Shown here: piece after piece, positions 23,101-38,100 of the stretch
Layout of the letters: each line of letters starts with the position of its first letter
Position numbering within the stretch: position 1 is the first letter of the stretch
Source: Podocnemis expansa
Lineage: Eukaryota > Chordata > Testudines > Podocnemididae
DNA length: 64,000 bases
NCBI GenBank assembly: GCA_007922195.1
Contig: ML682005.1
Location: 25,737,321 to 25,801,320 of the forward strand
Reading direction: 5' to 3'
The notes under the pieces: generated by a model
Seen by the model: only the letters and a program-made list of their open reading frames with translations
Told to the model about the DNA's origin: nothing
Database searches by the model: none
Made by a program: the position numbers and the translations under genes

Positions 23101-26100
23101 GAGCCCACCCACAAGGTCCTGAATTTAGCCAACATATTCCCAGCCAAAGAAGACTAGCAGGGGTTTGCATCAGAGATTGTCATTGTTTCTCTTTATAACA
23201 TGGTTTACTCTGGGGTACCATGAATCTGTTCCCCCCCACTTTCTCTCAAGTCAGAGTGCCTCTGGCATCACACCATTCCAATTCTCATGGAACCCAGCAG
23301 GCAGGAGTCAAAAAGGAAAATCAAATGTGGGCTTCCAGTATGGTAGTGCAGAGTAAGAAAAAAAATGAGGTGTTGTTCAGCCTGACACTCAGCATACCAA
23401 GTTTTAAACAGATAAAATTCGAAAGGTGGGAAGTAGGGCTATTTTGTCACAGTCATTTATTTAACACATGTTCCAAAGGGGTAGCCATGTTAGTCTAGTT
23501 CAGCAAAAAAAACCAAGGGTTACATTCTGTAAATTTTCCATCTTCAAGCAGCTGACAAAGTCGGATTTTTCTCCCACGAAAGCTCATGCGATAAACAAAT
23601 TTGTTAGTCTTTAAAGGTGCCACAGGACTCCCTGTTTGTTTTATTTAACATGAGTCTCTCAGATCTGATCACTAATTTAATCTATTAGGTTTATCCCTGT
23701 GCAAAAGACTGTAATGGTTTTGACCTAGTCTGAGTGGACATTTGTTCATAACGTGGGACAATTTTCTACTGGAATAACGAGGAAGTTGTAGGTTAGGAAT
23801 AAGATTCATTCTATGTGAAATTCACTCCTGTGCAGAGGTCCCAGCCAAGAGTGGTGCATCACATAAGCTTTTGCTTGATACTTCAAGGGTGCATAGCTCT
23901 TTGGTCCCTTTCCATAGGCGTGAACTTCAACCTTAGAGAGCTGTATGAGAGAAGCTTGTTCTGGTTCATAATTCTAAAAATCTACTAAATTTTTAAAAGA
24001 TGATGTGAAATAACTGTCAAAATATAAAACATGAGATTACTGGGAGCAGAGAACTCATATTGTTTTGTATCTGACTAGAAACTTATAGCACTGATTTCAG
24101 TCCTTTTCTTCTCCCAGTATAATGTTTTATAACTGTCCCTTCTGAGTTAATGTTTACAATATGTGTAGTTATTCTTTAATACTTTTTGAGATAATAATGG
24201 GCACACCCTACCTCCATGTACACGGAAGGCCTTTGATGCAGCTGAATTTGCTTATTTCTACTGTGCAGAGGTAGGGAAAGAGTTCAGGGAACCCAAGGAG
24301 TTTCAGCATCCCTTCAAATGCCTTGGAGATCACCTCAGGCTTGTGGATACACCACTCTAAAAATCCACATTTCCTTTCCATCAGTGCAGCAGTGACACAA
24401 GCAGTGGAGCTACTAAGTTCCAAAGGGGTGGCCATGTTAGTCTAGTTCTAGTTATATATATGTTAGTCTTTAAAAGTGCCACAGGACTCCTTGTTTATTT
24501 TAGTGGAACTAGTGGAATCTTAGGGCAGCAGAAGCAGCTACAAAGGGGCTCCACTGTGTCACAGAATCATAGAAGATTACTGTTGGAAGGGACCTTAGGA
24601 GGTCATCTGGTCGAAACCCCTGCTCAAAGTAGGACCAACCCCAACTAAACCATCCCAGCCAGAGATTTTGTCAAGCCTCCTTAAAAACTTCTAAGGATGG
24701 AGAGTCTTCTACCTCCCTAGTAACTTATTCCAGTCCTTCACCATCCTAGTGACATTTTTTTCATATTATCCAAGCTAGACATTCCCCACTTCATCTTGAA
24801 GCCATTGCTCTTTGTTCTGTCATCTACCACCATTGGGTACGTCTAGACTGGAGCCTTAGGTCGACTTCAGGAAGGTTAAGTTGACCTACAGACCCCTGTG
24901 GCCACACTGGGCTTTCATTAAGTTGACTTAAGTGCTTCCTTAAGTCAGCTTAATAATACCAACTCTTAAGGTCGACTTAAGCCAATGTGGATGAGGAAGA
25001 GCCCTTAAGTCAACCTAACTGGCCTCCAGCCCCCCTCCCAGAGTTCCTGGCTACCAGGAAGGGTCAACCTAACACCTGCCATTGTGGACACAGGCAGTCA
25101 ACAGGAGTTTTCAGTGTGGACACTCTAAGTCAGCTTAACAAGATCAACTTTAAGTTGACTTGAAGTCGACCTTGTTAAATTGACTTAACAGAGCCTCCAG
25201 TGTAGACATACCCACTGGGAATAGCCTAGATCCATCCTCACAGGAACTCCCTTTCAGGTAGTTAAACCTTTGCTGCTATAAAATCCTCCCTTATTCTTCT
25301 CTCACTCAGACCAAACAAGCCTAGTTCCCTCAGCCTCTCCTCATAAGTCATGTGCTTTAGCCTTCTACTTATTTTTGTTGCCTGTTGACTCCTCCTAATT
25401 TGTCCACGTCCTTTTTGTAGTGGGGGCCCCAAAACTGGATACTATTCCAAATGTGGCCTCACTGGTGCTGAATATAGAGGAATAATCACTTCCCTTGATC
25501 TGCTGGCAGTGCTCCTACTACTGCAGCCCAATATGTTGTTAGCTTTCTTGGAAATAAGGACACACTGTTGACTCATATCCAGCTTCTTGTTCTCTGGAAC
25601 CCCAAGGTGCTTTTCTGCAGATCTGCTGCTTAGCCAGTCAGTCCCCTGTCTGTAGGGGTGTGTTCACACAGCAGTCTTATTTCGAAACAACAGAGGTTGT
25701 TTCGAAATAAGAAAGGCCATGTTCACACAACACACCGTTGTTTCGAAACAACTTAAACCCCATGTGGGGACGAAACAACGTTGTTTCGAAATGATTGTTT
25801 CGAAACAATGCCATCTGAACATGTTGTTTCGAAACAACGGTGACTCGTTTCAAAATAACTGTTGTCTGAACAAGGTATTTCGATTCCTGCTTTTTTCCTT
25901 AATTCGAATTAACAAACTGTTAATTCAAATTAACTTATTTCGAAATAAGGCTTTATTTCGATACAACTTGTATCGAAACAACTTGTATTGAAGTAACCCC
26001 CTGTGTGTGAACATAGCCTAGCAGTATGTGGGATTCTGTTCTAAGGGCAGGACTCTGCACTTTGTCCTTGTCAGATCTCATCAGATTTCTTTTGACCCAA

Positions 26101-29100
26101 TCCTCTGATTTGTCTGACTCTGTATCCTGTCCCTTCCCTCCAGCATATCTACCACTCCCTTCATGGCCTGAGAAGGAAGTTTCCCTTACCTCTTGCAGTA
26201 ACCTCCCCACCCTTCCATGTCAAACCTAGCTTTTTGAGTGTGGTGCAAATGACAAAACATAGCCCTAACGTGCAGAGTTCATACTCAGAATTCCCTCTGA
26301 AGTCAATAGTAATTCCATTATGCAAAGCATTTGCCAGATCAGACCCTGAGTCATCTAGGGAATGGCAAAGATAATTAAGAAAGGCAGGACAGATGCCAGA
26401 AACTGAATGTAAAATTCCTAAGAAAAGGAAAATAGAAGGCCTACTGAAAGAAATTGTGACAATAGAAAATCAGCTGCTCAACCAGGAATTCAGTACATGT
26501 ATCTGACCCCCCCACCCCCCGTTGAATTATTCTGGATCTTATAAAGAGGAGATCAGTTTTGTGAACTTTTTATTTCCTGATCCACTCTGTTATTAAAAGC
26601 TGTGATGAGACTGGGGTGTGAATTTTCTAAAGCTGTATTGTTTCATGATGAGTATACCTGCAAGGAATGGAGGAAACATTTTACAGCTTTGCATTTCCTG
26701 CTAGAAATGGGCCTGAGCTGCCAAATTACGATCCAGATGTCAATTTGTGCCAGAGCTATAAGGATTTTATTTCCAGAGGCATTTCCAAATGTATTACATG
26801 ACTTAGAAATATGTATCATTAAAATATAGGGAGGAGGAACCAGAGTGGGATTTTCTTAAACATATAAAACAATTTTCTGAGCTAACCTTTATTTGAACTT
26901 CTTTATAAAGTTTCTGTGAGATGGTGATGCTTGCTTGCTTGTCTGTTTTTGTAACTAAACTTTTGAAATACATGAGTGTAACACTAACCCCCAAAACCAA
27001 GACCCTGGGGTTGAGTTTTCTGAGGATACTTTACTCAATGTCAAATATAGGTTTATTGCAGAAGAGTCCACTGCTGCTGGTTCAAAATGTGTCCTCACTG
27101 ACAACCCTACCTGGATTATTGATCCGATTGATGGAACCTGCAATTTTGTGCACAGGTAAATACTGACATGGAGCATTGTTGAAATATAGTAACTCTTCAG
27201 TTTCTCATAAATCCTTTTCTCCCTCATTACTGAAGAATATTTCATTGTGTTAAGTTGCTCAATTTACACTTATCTACAATATTATAGTTACAATCTAAGA
27301 GGAGTTTGTACAAGCAAGACCTGAAGGATCCATTTCAATATCTTTTTATATCTGATATAGTATTTGAAAGATGTTGTATGTAGTTATGCAAGAATGAACT
27401 ATATAATTGTTTCTTAAATGTAAAAATTCTACTGAGCCCTTGCTTAAGCCTCCAGGAAATTTTGAATCACAGCTACCTGTTATACATGAGCATGCGGAGA
27501 CTTGAGGTGTAAAAGAGGAACAAAGCTGTACAGTGATATAGTTTGGCATAACTGTGTGTAGTTTTTTTCATGTCATTTAACCGGTGCTTAATTAGTGGTG
27601 AAAGTAGTGCTGGAGCTCAAGCAATTTTTTACTTTCATAACTGGTGCAGCAAGCCCAGATGTGCCAGTCTTATGAACTGCCAAACCTAGAGATGTCGGGG
27701 CTCAGCCCTAGCAAGCCCTAGCACAAATTAAGGACTGCAGTTAACAGTGGATATTTTTGACCCTTTCAGTTCTGATATTCATTTTCAGATAGCCCTGCAA
27801 CTGGTAGCCGTCACGTACATGAAAAATACAACCTGGAAGGACTGAATGCTAGACTGTCATATTACTATACTGAAGATCTTATTTTTAAATCCCCTAAAAT
27901 AGGATCTTGCAAAAATACCTAGCATGGTACTAGTTAGGAACCTAACAGTTTTACAGCAAAACGACAATTTTAACTCAAAATTTAAATACTTGATTTAAAA
28001 AAAAAAGAGTAATTATTTTTCACCTTCCCAGTCCCACTAAATATAAAATAATTCAGTGTAGTAAGGTTAAAGTGCCAAATTGTCTTGATGTACTGTACTA
28101 ACCTAAGTTGAATAATCTATGGTTACACTGTGGCTGATTTGGGCCAGCTTCTGATGATTGATGTTACATCTAATACAGTGAAATCGTGCCTATCACCAAT
28201 ACTTTCTGATGCTATTCTATTGTTTTTTAAAAGTTTTAAGAAACTATTAATTTGTGAGTTCATTCTTGAATTTTGTGACAATCAGTACTAAGTCAAAAGG
28301 AACAAGCAAAATATTACTTTAGCAGGACTGAAAGTAGTAAAACAAGTTTCACTTCTTGTTGACTTCCAATACAAAGTATTTCTCTAATTAATTAGGGTTT
28401 AAAGTGCTCTGATATCACTGGATGAAATGAAGTGTAAATTGTTATTTCTAAATGCAAACAGCTTGACATTATGCCTAATGGACTGAAGGTAAAAAATCCT
28501 TTACGATCAACATATTACACAGACTACAGTGAGAGATTATGCCATACACTCTCACAGAAACTCAGAAAACACCTGATCAGCATCCTGTACAGCAAACAGG
28601 AAAATTAAAAATGAACTCTCAAAACTGGATTCCCTCATAGAAAACCAACCTACAACGCATTCTTCTCTATCCCTTTGGAAACTGTTATTTATTACCATAG
28701 TATTAATAACGTAAGATCAAAATATTTAGTTACACTAAGGGGAAAATCCCTAACATTTCAAATAGATGTTTAATACACTAAACTTACTTACGCCCTGATA
28801 AATTTATTTTTAAACTTTTCAAAATGATAATTCAGCAAATTTTTTAAAAAATTGAGAAATTATAGGGGACTGCCTTATGTGGGAATAGAGGGAGGTATAA
28901 TGAAGATGAACGTTATAGATGAGTTGTAGAACTCTCTCTGGGAGTTGTGGAATTTGCACATTTAGAGAGATTATTGATGAACAGTACTTTATTTTTTATT
29001 TTCCACAGGTTTCCAACAGTGGCTGTTAGCATTGGATTTGCTGTTAATCAAGAGGTATAAATTATGTTCTGTGAGTTGGTAACCTGAGATTCAGCTACAA

Positions 29101-32100
29101 AACTCAGAGCCATGTGGGAACTAAAAATATTTAATACAAAGGCACTTTCCATACTATTGAAGTTTGTTTGTTCATAGCGCACCAGTATAACGCCTTAATC
29201 CTGTAAACCTTTACACTCCTGTAGATAAGTCCCATACTAATTGAACGTATATGATTTTAAGGGATTACTTATGTAAGGGTCACTAAAATCAGTCACTAAT
29301 AAGTTATGTTTAAATTATGATTTAACATTTATGTATATATCTTCTAGTGTTCTGTTGTTATTGTGCAGATTCCTATTGCTTTAAAGATGTTAGCCATCTC
29401 CCTGACTCTCAGACAGTTGTGACAGTATATTTTCTATGAAAAATCAAAGTTTTGGTTTGGTTTCCCTTACTCTGCCTTTGTGTGCTTTTGAGGAGCAGTA
29501 AATTCGATATTATCCCACATACCTTCATAAGAGCCTGTCCATAGAAAACCAAAGAACTTGACCTTGGTGCATTGGAATACTGTTCTTTTTAAGATTTCTA
29601 GTTCTAGCGTGGTGATAAGTTCCAGAGGGGTAGCTGTGATAGTCTGTATATCACAAAAACAGTGGAAGTTCTGTGGCACCTTAAAGACTAACAGATTTCT
29701 TTGGGCATAAGATTTTGTGGGCTGCAACCCATGCATCTGTGTGCATCTGACAAAGTGAGTTGCAGCCCATGAAAGCTTATGCCCAAAGAAATTTGTTAGT
29801 CTTAAAGGTGCCCCAGGACTTCTGTTTGTTTTTGCTAGTTCTAGAAGTTCATTTTGGGGAGGCTAGTCCAGCCACTGTAGTTTTACAGTTTGATTTATAA
29901 AACAGAAGGAGGCATTCTTAAGTATTTATTCACACTCTTGTAACATGTGCCACTTTGGCTCTTTGTATTTACATGCATTGACATGTTAGTTCCCATTGGA
30001 GCCAACAGAAATCTTGTATGTGTGCAAGGAATTCAGCATCAGGCAAATTCATCAGTGGCCTCATTTTCAGATGTGATGAAGCCTAGCAACTCCCTGTGGT
30101 ATCTAGATTGACCTCAGCCTACCTTTAAAAACATAGAACCGCAGAGACGTGCTTTAGTGCCATTCCAAAGATTATTCCTTCCCAGTTGTTTTTAAATATT
30201 GCATATCATCACAACAGTTTTCTTTAATATTTATTTTCTATAGTACCCATCATGATTTTGATGATAGTTACGGGATTTGGTAATCTAAATAAAACTAAAA
30301 CAAAAATTAATAATATTAAATGTCATCATCCATTCCAATTAAAAAATAGGCAAAAGGAAAAAATATAACTCAATAAAGGAGCCAAACTGGGCAATAGAAA
30401 CTGACCTGGATAGAAGGATCTAGCATCGTGCCTTTAATATTGCTAAAGAGAGCTACTTGTGGATATCTCCAGACCCAAAACTCCATATATAGGGACCTGA
30501 ATCAAAAAGAGTCTGACTCCAGCTTGGTTTAGGTGAGACCTCAGGAAGAAGAGCAAGAAAAAACTATTCCCTTTGGGCTATCTCTGAGGCTGTTGAGTGA
30601 AAAACATGATCACTCATGTAGCATGGGTCATGGCTGCAGCATGGGATTGGAAGTCTAGAGGGTCTGAGTCCTATAACTGGCTCTTTTACAGATTTCATCT
30701 GTAATCTCGGGGCAAGTCACTTATCTTCTCTGTGTCTGTTTCCCTATAACTAAAACGTAGATATTTTATCTAACAGTAGTGGTGTGCGGATTGATTCATT
30801 AATATCTGTAAAGTGTTTCAGCATCTTCCCAGTGACAGGTACTATAGTTATGCAAAATATTAGGTAACTTCAACCTTGATTAGTGAAGCTTCAGTTGTGA
30901 ATCCCTTATTCCCACTGGTAAGCAGCTGCAGCAGTATTGCCAGCTCTCAGGATTTTATAATGAGTCCTGTGATAGTTGGCTTCTTTTTTTTCTTCAAGCC
31001 CCAGCTGCTGGATCTTGGCTTTCTTTTAAAATATCAGTTAGCTTCTAGCCTTCATGGTTGCAGAGAAAAACTCAAAAACACCTAAATCAACTTGAGTGCA
31101 CATCAAGGGCTCAAAAGATAGAAGGCAGATGAAACGTACTATGACATGTGAACTGTTTTGTTTTTTTTAAAAGTGCATGATATGTAAGACAATCTCATGC
31201 ATTTTTGACTCCTGACTCATGAATCTGAGGTGCTTGAGATTGGCAATATTGATAGCCCACTTGGAATCAATGGCTATGTCTTCACTGGAGGCTTAAGTTG
31301 ACTTAAGCAACTCCCTGGCCACGTTTGGAGTTCATTAAGTTGACTTAAGCACTTGTTTAAGTCGATGGAATAACTCCCACCCTTAAAGTCAATTTTAAGA
31401 CTTAACAAAATGTGGCCATTAAAGTCAGCTTAATAAAGTTGACTTAAGGCAGGAGAGCCATTTAAGTCAACTTTATAAATTTGACTTAAACAAATGGGGC
31501 CTCTCTAAGTTGACTTAAAAAAGTTGACTTTAAGTCAACCTTATTATGTTGACTTACCTGAGCCCTCTAGTGTAGACATAGCTAATGAGCCTACTCATGT
31601 GAGTAACTGCTCACCAAAAGGACTAAAGTGTTCAGAATCTGGCCCTTGGGGATTTATATATTCTCAGTAACTCCTTGAATTAAATTTGAGAGTAACTTTT
31701 TAGTCCATTCTAATAAAGTACATACAAATGAGCTCTGATTAAAACTTTCAGAAGACTGTGAACAGATGGAATTAACATCTGTCTTTCTAAACTGAATTTT
31801 ATATGTCGTATATCTAAAACTTCAGCATAATGGTGAAAATATTTATCAGCTGCAGCATAATCTTTGGTTATATATGCTAATTAAATAATTTTGATCTTAG
31901 TAGTTGTTTATACTTGTGATGAGTAATTTGAGTTGCATTTATTTCTTTTCTTTTCAAAATCTTAAAGCTTGAATTTGGTGTAATTTACCATTGCACTGAA
32001 GAACGATTATACACTGGTAGAAGAGGTCAAGGGGCATTTTGTAATGAAAAAAGGCTTCAGGTATCAAAAGAGACAGGTTGGTCTAGATTTTTGTTAGAAA

Positions 32101-35100
32101 TCTAAAAGGAATACATTGAGTTGCTGTTGATCTAAGTGGAAAAACATTATCATAATTTAAAGTATCTCTCCTGAATTATAACTGGCTTTCCACAAAACAT
32201 AATGGTGTTCCCACATTTCTATTTAAAATGTAGTTTTATGTGACTTAGCATTAAATGGTCCTAAAATATTTTGTAATTCCCACCCAATTTGATCAGCATT
32301 GATACATATCAACTTTTCTCAGATAAAGAACTAGGATGAAATTCCATGTTGTACACTGGTATAACTTCTGGGGTACAAAGTACAAGTGAATAATGAATTG
32401 GGCCCTGAATATCATGGCATCTGTCATGCACTTATTTTCATTCATGCTTCCTGTACTTCATCTTGTTTGTTAACTTAGATGCCAGTAGTAAATGGAATTA
32501 ATGCATACATACGCTATAGTTTTTCAAAAACACCTTGCTGTTATACATGAGAGGTATGTTTAGTCATCCATTTGGTTAGTAACTTTTAGTTCATGCTTTA
32601 TTGGGATTTATTACTATAAACCTAATAATGTGACTCTGTATTTGCCTAGCTATAATAGTTGAGATTGATCAAGTAAACATAAAGATAAGAAGTTTTCTTT
32701 TAATAAATCCAATGCAGAAGAGAAGGCATCATTAATCAGAAGACAGAAGGAAGCGGTTGTCGTAGCGCTGTACCTTTGTATCCCAGAAATGATAAAAAGT
32801 ACAGGTTTGGTGCAGGTTGAAATCATAGTAAATTCAGGAAATTTAACATACAGCTCAGATGTGGGTCCAAGTCAAACCTAGGTCAGAACTTCCCTGACAA
32901 TTGGGGAAAATCTGGATCCAGATCCAGACTCTCTGGCCTGAGCCAGTCTTTAGTTTGCCAGATTTACTCCAACTAGACAAAGACAGAACAAATGGTACTC
33001 TCCTCCTCAAGGAGAGCAGCTATGACTGAGGAGGGACATTTACCACCCTGAGTAGGTCTCCATAGTCCTACCCTAGCCACTCTTCCAAGGGTGTTCTGCC
33101 AGGGGAGGCAGTTTCTAAAATTTAGTCCATGTTCCACAGGAATTCCTTGGCAGAGGCTGCCTTGGAGGATTATGGAACCCCTCATAAACTGGCCACATTC
33201 ATTTTTCTGTCTAAATGATCCTGGGCCCACAGCTGAACAATGATTGTGAGAGACTTGCATCACTTTATCCATGTTCCCTGTGGACTTGCTTTTACTGTGG
33301 GAGCCCAGAATGTAAGGGAACACTCAGTTCCCATATTGTTCAAGACGCTTTATAATTTTTTTATTCTGATATGCACTGATTTGTGGGGGGGATTTTTAGC
33401 AGGAAAGATAGAGAACATTTGTATTGATTTGTATGGTGCTTAATGTAACCCATTTACAGTTGTTCTTGTCCAGTAAGGACTTTGACTTCAACAGAATGAA
33501 CCACCTCTGGAGTACAAGATGTTTCCCTTGTGCTGGCTTCTGGAATTTGCAGCTTCCAAGTAGCCCTGCATCCAGGACACAGTGCAATAGCTGAGGTTGC
33601 CATGTTATTTTATGCATTTATTTCAGGAAATGAACTTTCTACAGAAAATGTTGATGTGCAGTGTAAAATTAGACTAATGCTAGGTATGTTCAGCATTTAA
33701 CAATTCAGAACTAAAGAGAATCACATTTTGGTGATAACATGGAATTTTGCAGAGGTTATGTCTCAGTAAAAAAAAGTGAACTATGGACTTGGACATTTAC
33801 GATTTATAATTGATTTAAATAATTGTAATGAAAGAGGATCCCAGGAATGTAAAATTTGCCACCCTGATGAAGAGAAGAGAACCAGGGAGAGCTTGGTAGA
33901 AGAGAGATGATATAGTGACCTGGATAAGTAAATGTGGGAGGAAAAGAGACAAGGGATCAGGATTTTTGATTATAGAATGGGGCAGGGTGGAGATGAAATA
34001 AATAAATAAAAATCACACAATTTATGGTTTCAACACCCTTAAGGCCAGGTCTGACTTTAAGCTGTAACGTTTGTCAAAGAGAACTTGTGTTTGGGTCTGC
34101 TGTCTCCTGTAGTTTGCATTTCTTGAAGCCACCAGGTGCTTTTTGCCAGATGGTCTCTTCTCTAATTTCAGTGCCTTCCTATGCCTTATGACCAACACTG
34201 CTTAAAGTGCTTCAGTCTTTAAATCCAATTCCTAAATGAGCATGACTCTGAATAAGAATTAGGAAATGTTTGTTTATTAATCAGGGACGTGTTTAATCAT
34301 TTTCACAGTTCCACTATTGTCATATACCTAGCTTTGTCTAATTAAAATTTGAATGGTCTTATCTAAGAGATCAAAATTACCTATTCAGGAACCATTCTCC
34401 TTTCAAATGCAATTAATTTATAGTGGAATTAGATACTAGGTCAGTGATTTTTAGCCACCCTGACGAAGAGAAGTATGTGAGGTAAGTGACTGGTCAACAA
34501 AGGAAACACAAAAACTGCAGTTTTTGATTTTTAATTCCTCATTCCCTTCTTTTACCAAAAATGTTTTAGATAACTCAATTGTATGAACAATTTAGTCTTG
34601 TTACAGTCATTTAGCCAAGCAGTTTTTCATCCTGTGAAAGAATATGAAAAAAGAAGGAACAATTTTTGATTGCATAAGAAATGGTTTTGCCTTGAAAGCC
34701 CTTTCATGTTGAATATAGAGAAATCGCAAAGACCTACTTTGAAAGGCTGTTGAGTTAATGAAAACATCTGTCTATATTGCAGATAAGTCGAAGGCCTTGA
34801 TCTTAACAGAAATAGGTCCAAAGCGTGACCCTGAGACTTTAAAATTGTTCCTCAGTAATATGGAGCGCTTACTCAAAGCCCAAGTACATGGGTAAGGTTT
34901 TTAAAAAAGATTTCTTATTGTGTTAAAAATCATAAACATTCTCAACTTTCTTAAATTCCAGGCAGAGTATTATTCTATTTAAATTGAAAGTGATTCATAT
35001 TTTAGCCTGTTAATAAATACCTGGGTTGAATAAAAGAGGTTTCCTCCTTTTATTCTTTTATATCTTGTATCCCTCTCCTCTCTGCTTCTAGGATCCGTGT

Positions 35101-38100
35101 TATTGGAAGTGCTACTTTGGCTCTGTGCCATCTAGCATCTGGTGCTGCAGATGCATACTACCAATTTGGTTTACACTGCTGGGACTTGGCAGCAGCTACT
35201 GTCATTATTAGAGAGGCTGGTGGTATTGTGATTGATACTTCAGGTGAGCAAAGTATACTCTTTTGAAGCAAGGACTGTGTCTTTGTGTTTGGAAAGCACA
35301 AGGTGGGCACTTGTGCAATCTAAATAATTGTCACTCGTACTTGATTTTTTTTTTCCAATCACCTTTCCGTCATACGCTCAGAGGGGTAAGGCAGATAAAT
35401 GTTCAGTTATTTAGCCTTTCTAGTTTGGGTTATATTCCTCTTTTTCACTTCCCCTCTCTGTCTAATCTACCTATGTACTTGCATGGTCCTTGTTGTAATA
35501 GTATATCTCCCAACTATTTGACACAGAGATAGTTCTAACCTCTCTCTTCCTTCCCAGCTGGCAGGAGAGAAAGCTTGATTTGTATTTGGCTGGGAAGGGA
35601 GGAAGTTTTGTGTATGTATGTGAGAAGAACTTGAGGGAGAACTAAGAGGAATAATAAGAGTTTTTTATTTCGTTCTAAAAGTGGAGTTTTTCCTGTCAGC
35701 TCTATAAGAACTGCAAGGCAAAGGACCAGCATAACAACATGAGAGTGAACATTCTTGAAAGTGAGGGTGTTGTAGAGAAAACTGGTTCTACAAAGCAGTT
35801 CTGTCATCCTACAGGCATCATCTGATTCTTTCCTGCTTTCTGGTTTTTGCCATCTGATCTTCGTCCAGAATGTAATTTCAGCTAGATGCTCAGAAAGCTG
35901 GTAGATAGTGCTCTTTATGCTTGATGTAAAGGAACCAGAGTTGGGTGTTGCCTGCATTTCAGTCTGTGTTATCTTGCAAGTGCTTCCAGTGTTTACTCAC
36001 AGGTGCTGAATAGTATGGAAGAGGAATTGAGCTTTGTTGGGATTGCAGGTGCAAGGTTAGGAGGCAGAGGAACAGTTTATGCAGAATAATCCTCTGGCTT
36101 TGTTCTGAGAGAAAGGATCTAAACCAGGGGTCTCAAACTCAAATCACCACGAGGGCCGCATGAGGATCAGTAGTTAGCCTGAGGGCCACACCACTGAAAA
36201 CTTTCCATACAATGATATTGCAAGTATTGGAAACAATCATGTCATTGTGGGCTGCAGGAAATAGTTTTAGGGGGCACATGTTTGAGACCCCTGATCTAAA
36301 CCAATTCAACACATTTCTATTCATTTCTTCAGCTCTTGGAAGCAAGACAGTTATTTGCCATTAGTATCAAATGCATCAGACAGGTCCAGTAGAATAGGCA
36401 TGGACCAAAGAAAGTAATCCATCAAAGCAACAAATGCTGTCTCAGTATTATACTCCATGCCCTAAGGCCTCAGTTAGAGGGATCCATGATTCTGGCAGAT
36501 GAGTGGAGTTGGAGCTCCTTTTTGCCAGCTCTCACAGAAGCTTGGATGCTGAGCAGTAGCTTCCAAGTTCTCTGGAACTGAATGATAGTTTTTTTAATTC
36601 TGGTTAGACTATTGCATGTTTGAGAGGGGATGATAGAGTCCCCTTTGTGACGTAATTCCATTCAGCAAGAGGCATTGTGTTCTAGGATTGAGTGGAGACT
36701 CTGTACATCTGAATTTATGGTCTGGAAAAATTCTGCAAGATATGACTTTGCTGCCTATGCAGTAGAGATGAGCAGAGGTAAATTCATTGCCTCCTTTTAA
36801 GAAGGATGTTTACCGAAATATTTTTCTTCTCCGTCTCCCAATGTTTTTTGCCACCAACACTCAAGTTTTCTTCCTGCCTGCAATTTTATATCTCTGGTCA
36901 GCTGAGAACTGTGGGAATCTGTGTGGGCAATGTGAGGGCCCTTCGGTGCTAGTGTGTCTATAGCAGTAGTCAGTGAACAGTTATAGTGCCTCACTGATTC
37001 TTCTATCCCTTTTCCTCTTGGCTGCCTACTTGTCCAAGAGTAAATTTTGGAGTTTGACTCTGCTCAAGGTTATTTTGGGGTGGACCATGGTAATTTTTCT
37101 ATTTGTTTTACACAGGGGAGAGCTTTAATTTTCCCTGCTGCTGTTCTAGTTACAGCGGCTGTGGTAAGCACTAGAGTGAGATAAGCTGTCTGATCCAAAG
37201 GCACTAGCAATGCAACTTCAATAAGTCAGTAACTAGAGGAAAATTCTACTAGAAATGCAGCTAACAAATGCTCTTTTCCTGATTGCTTCTGTGGACATCT
37301 TACATTCCTGGTGGAAGTAGGAGTTTTCAGATGATGGTTCTCATTCTCTATTGGCCTTTTAGGAGTACAGTTTCCCACAATTTTGAATGACTTTTTTTTT
37401 TTTTTAAATAAAATATTCCTGGGTAGGTATTCGTGGGCAGCTTCTGTAGCCTCACTATCTTTTCTCTTTTCCGTTTGCCCCCATAGTTGACCTTTACTTG
37501 TAATGATAACCCAGTGAAATATCTCAGGTCCAGTCCATTCTCCCATAGGCTCTGGCTGGTTAGTTTCATCATTATTTTGCATTTCCAGTGTAAGGCTTTT
37601 CCAGATCAGAGGTGCTTAGGACAAATATCTGTGTCTGTGTTAAACTATCACATTCGAAGTACACAGCTGGCCAGCAGAGTTTGGTGAATATACTGATACC
37701 CCTAAACAGATTTTAGCAAAAATAAGTGTGTCCTTTGGAAGGGAGTGACAAAAGTGTTTATCTGAATGTTAATATTTATACAGCACTTCGAAGACATACA
37801 GACCATAAATGCTAAGAATTGTTATTTTATTTATTTCTACAGCACACATCATCCAAGTAGAGCACTCTTTAATAATCAAATTTACTGGTGACCAAAATGT
37901 GCTTGACTGGAAAGACTTGATGTGTTAAATAACAGTTGCCATTTGTAAGGCAAAAACGAAAAACTAGTTATCTTGGTCCTATTTTATTCCTTACTGTCCC
38001 TAATTTTGCACACGTAACATCTGGTGTTTTGTTTTGTTTAAGAGAATGAAATGGAATATATTGCATTCATTTTTGTGTACTAAACAAGTGAAAACATTGA

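Larger units (their letters stand above)
24559..26157 (-). mobile_element. CR1 LINE (5'-truncated) hosting two Harbinger MITEs
   Basis: On the minus strand this is a CR1 3' region. The tail is at 24559-24580 (TCACAGAATCATAGA), then GGAAGGGACCTTAGGAGGTC. Higher up are the C-terminal coding-derived tracts, for example CAGCCTCTCCTCATAAGTC (25336-25354) and CCCAATCCTCTGATTTGTC (26096-26114). Removal of 24835-25213 and 25656-26018 restores colinearity with CR1. The coding part is decayed and truncated. Confidence 0.88.

Noticed and set aside
24830..25219. hAT assignment for the MITE at 24835 from an 8-bp duplication CCAYTGGG
   Set aside because: Related elements at 22513, 31272 and 41785 show 3-bp duplications with the same end structure. 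The GGG is better read as part of the terminus.
35535..35957. 140-codon antisense frame in IMPA2 intron 7
   Set aside because: There is no recognisable domain or signal. Chance length in a 24-kb gene.
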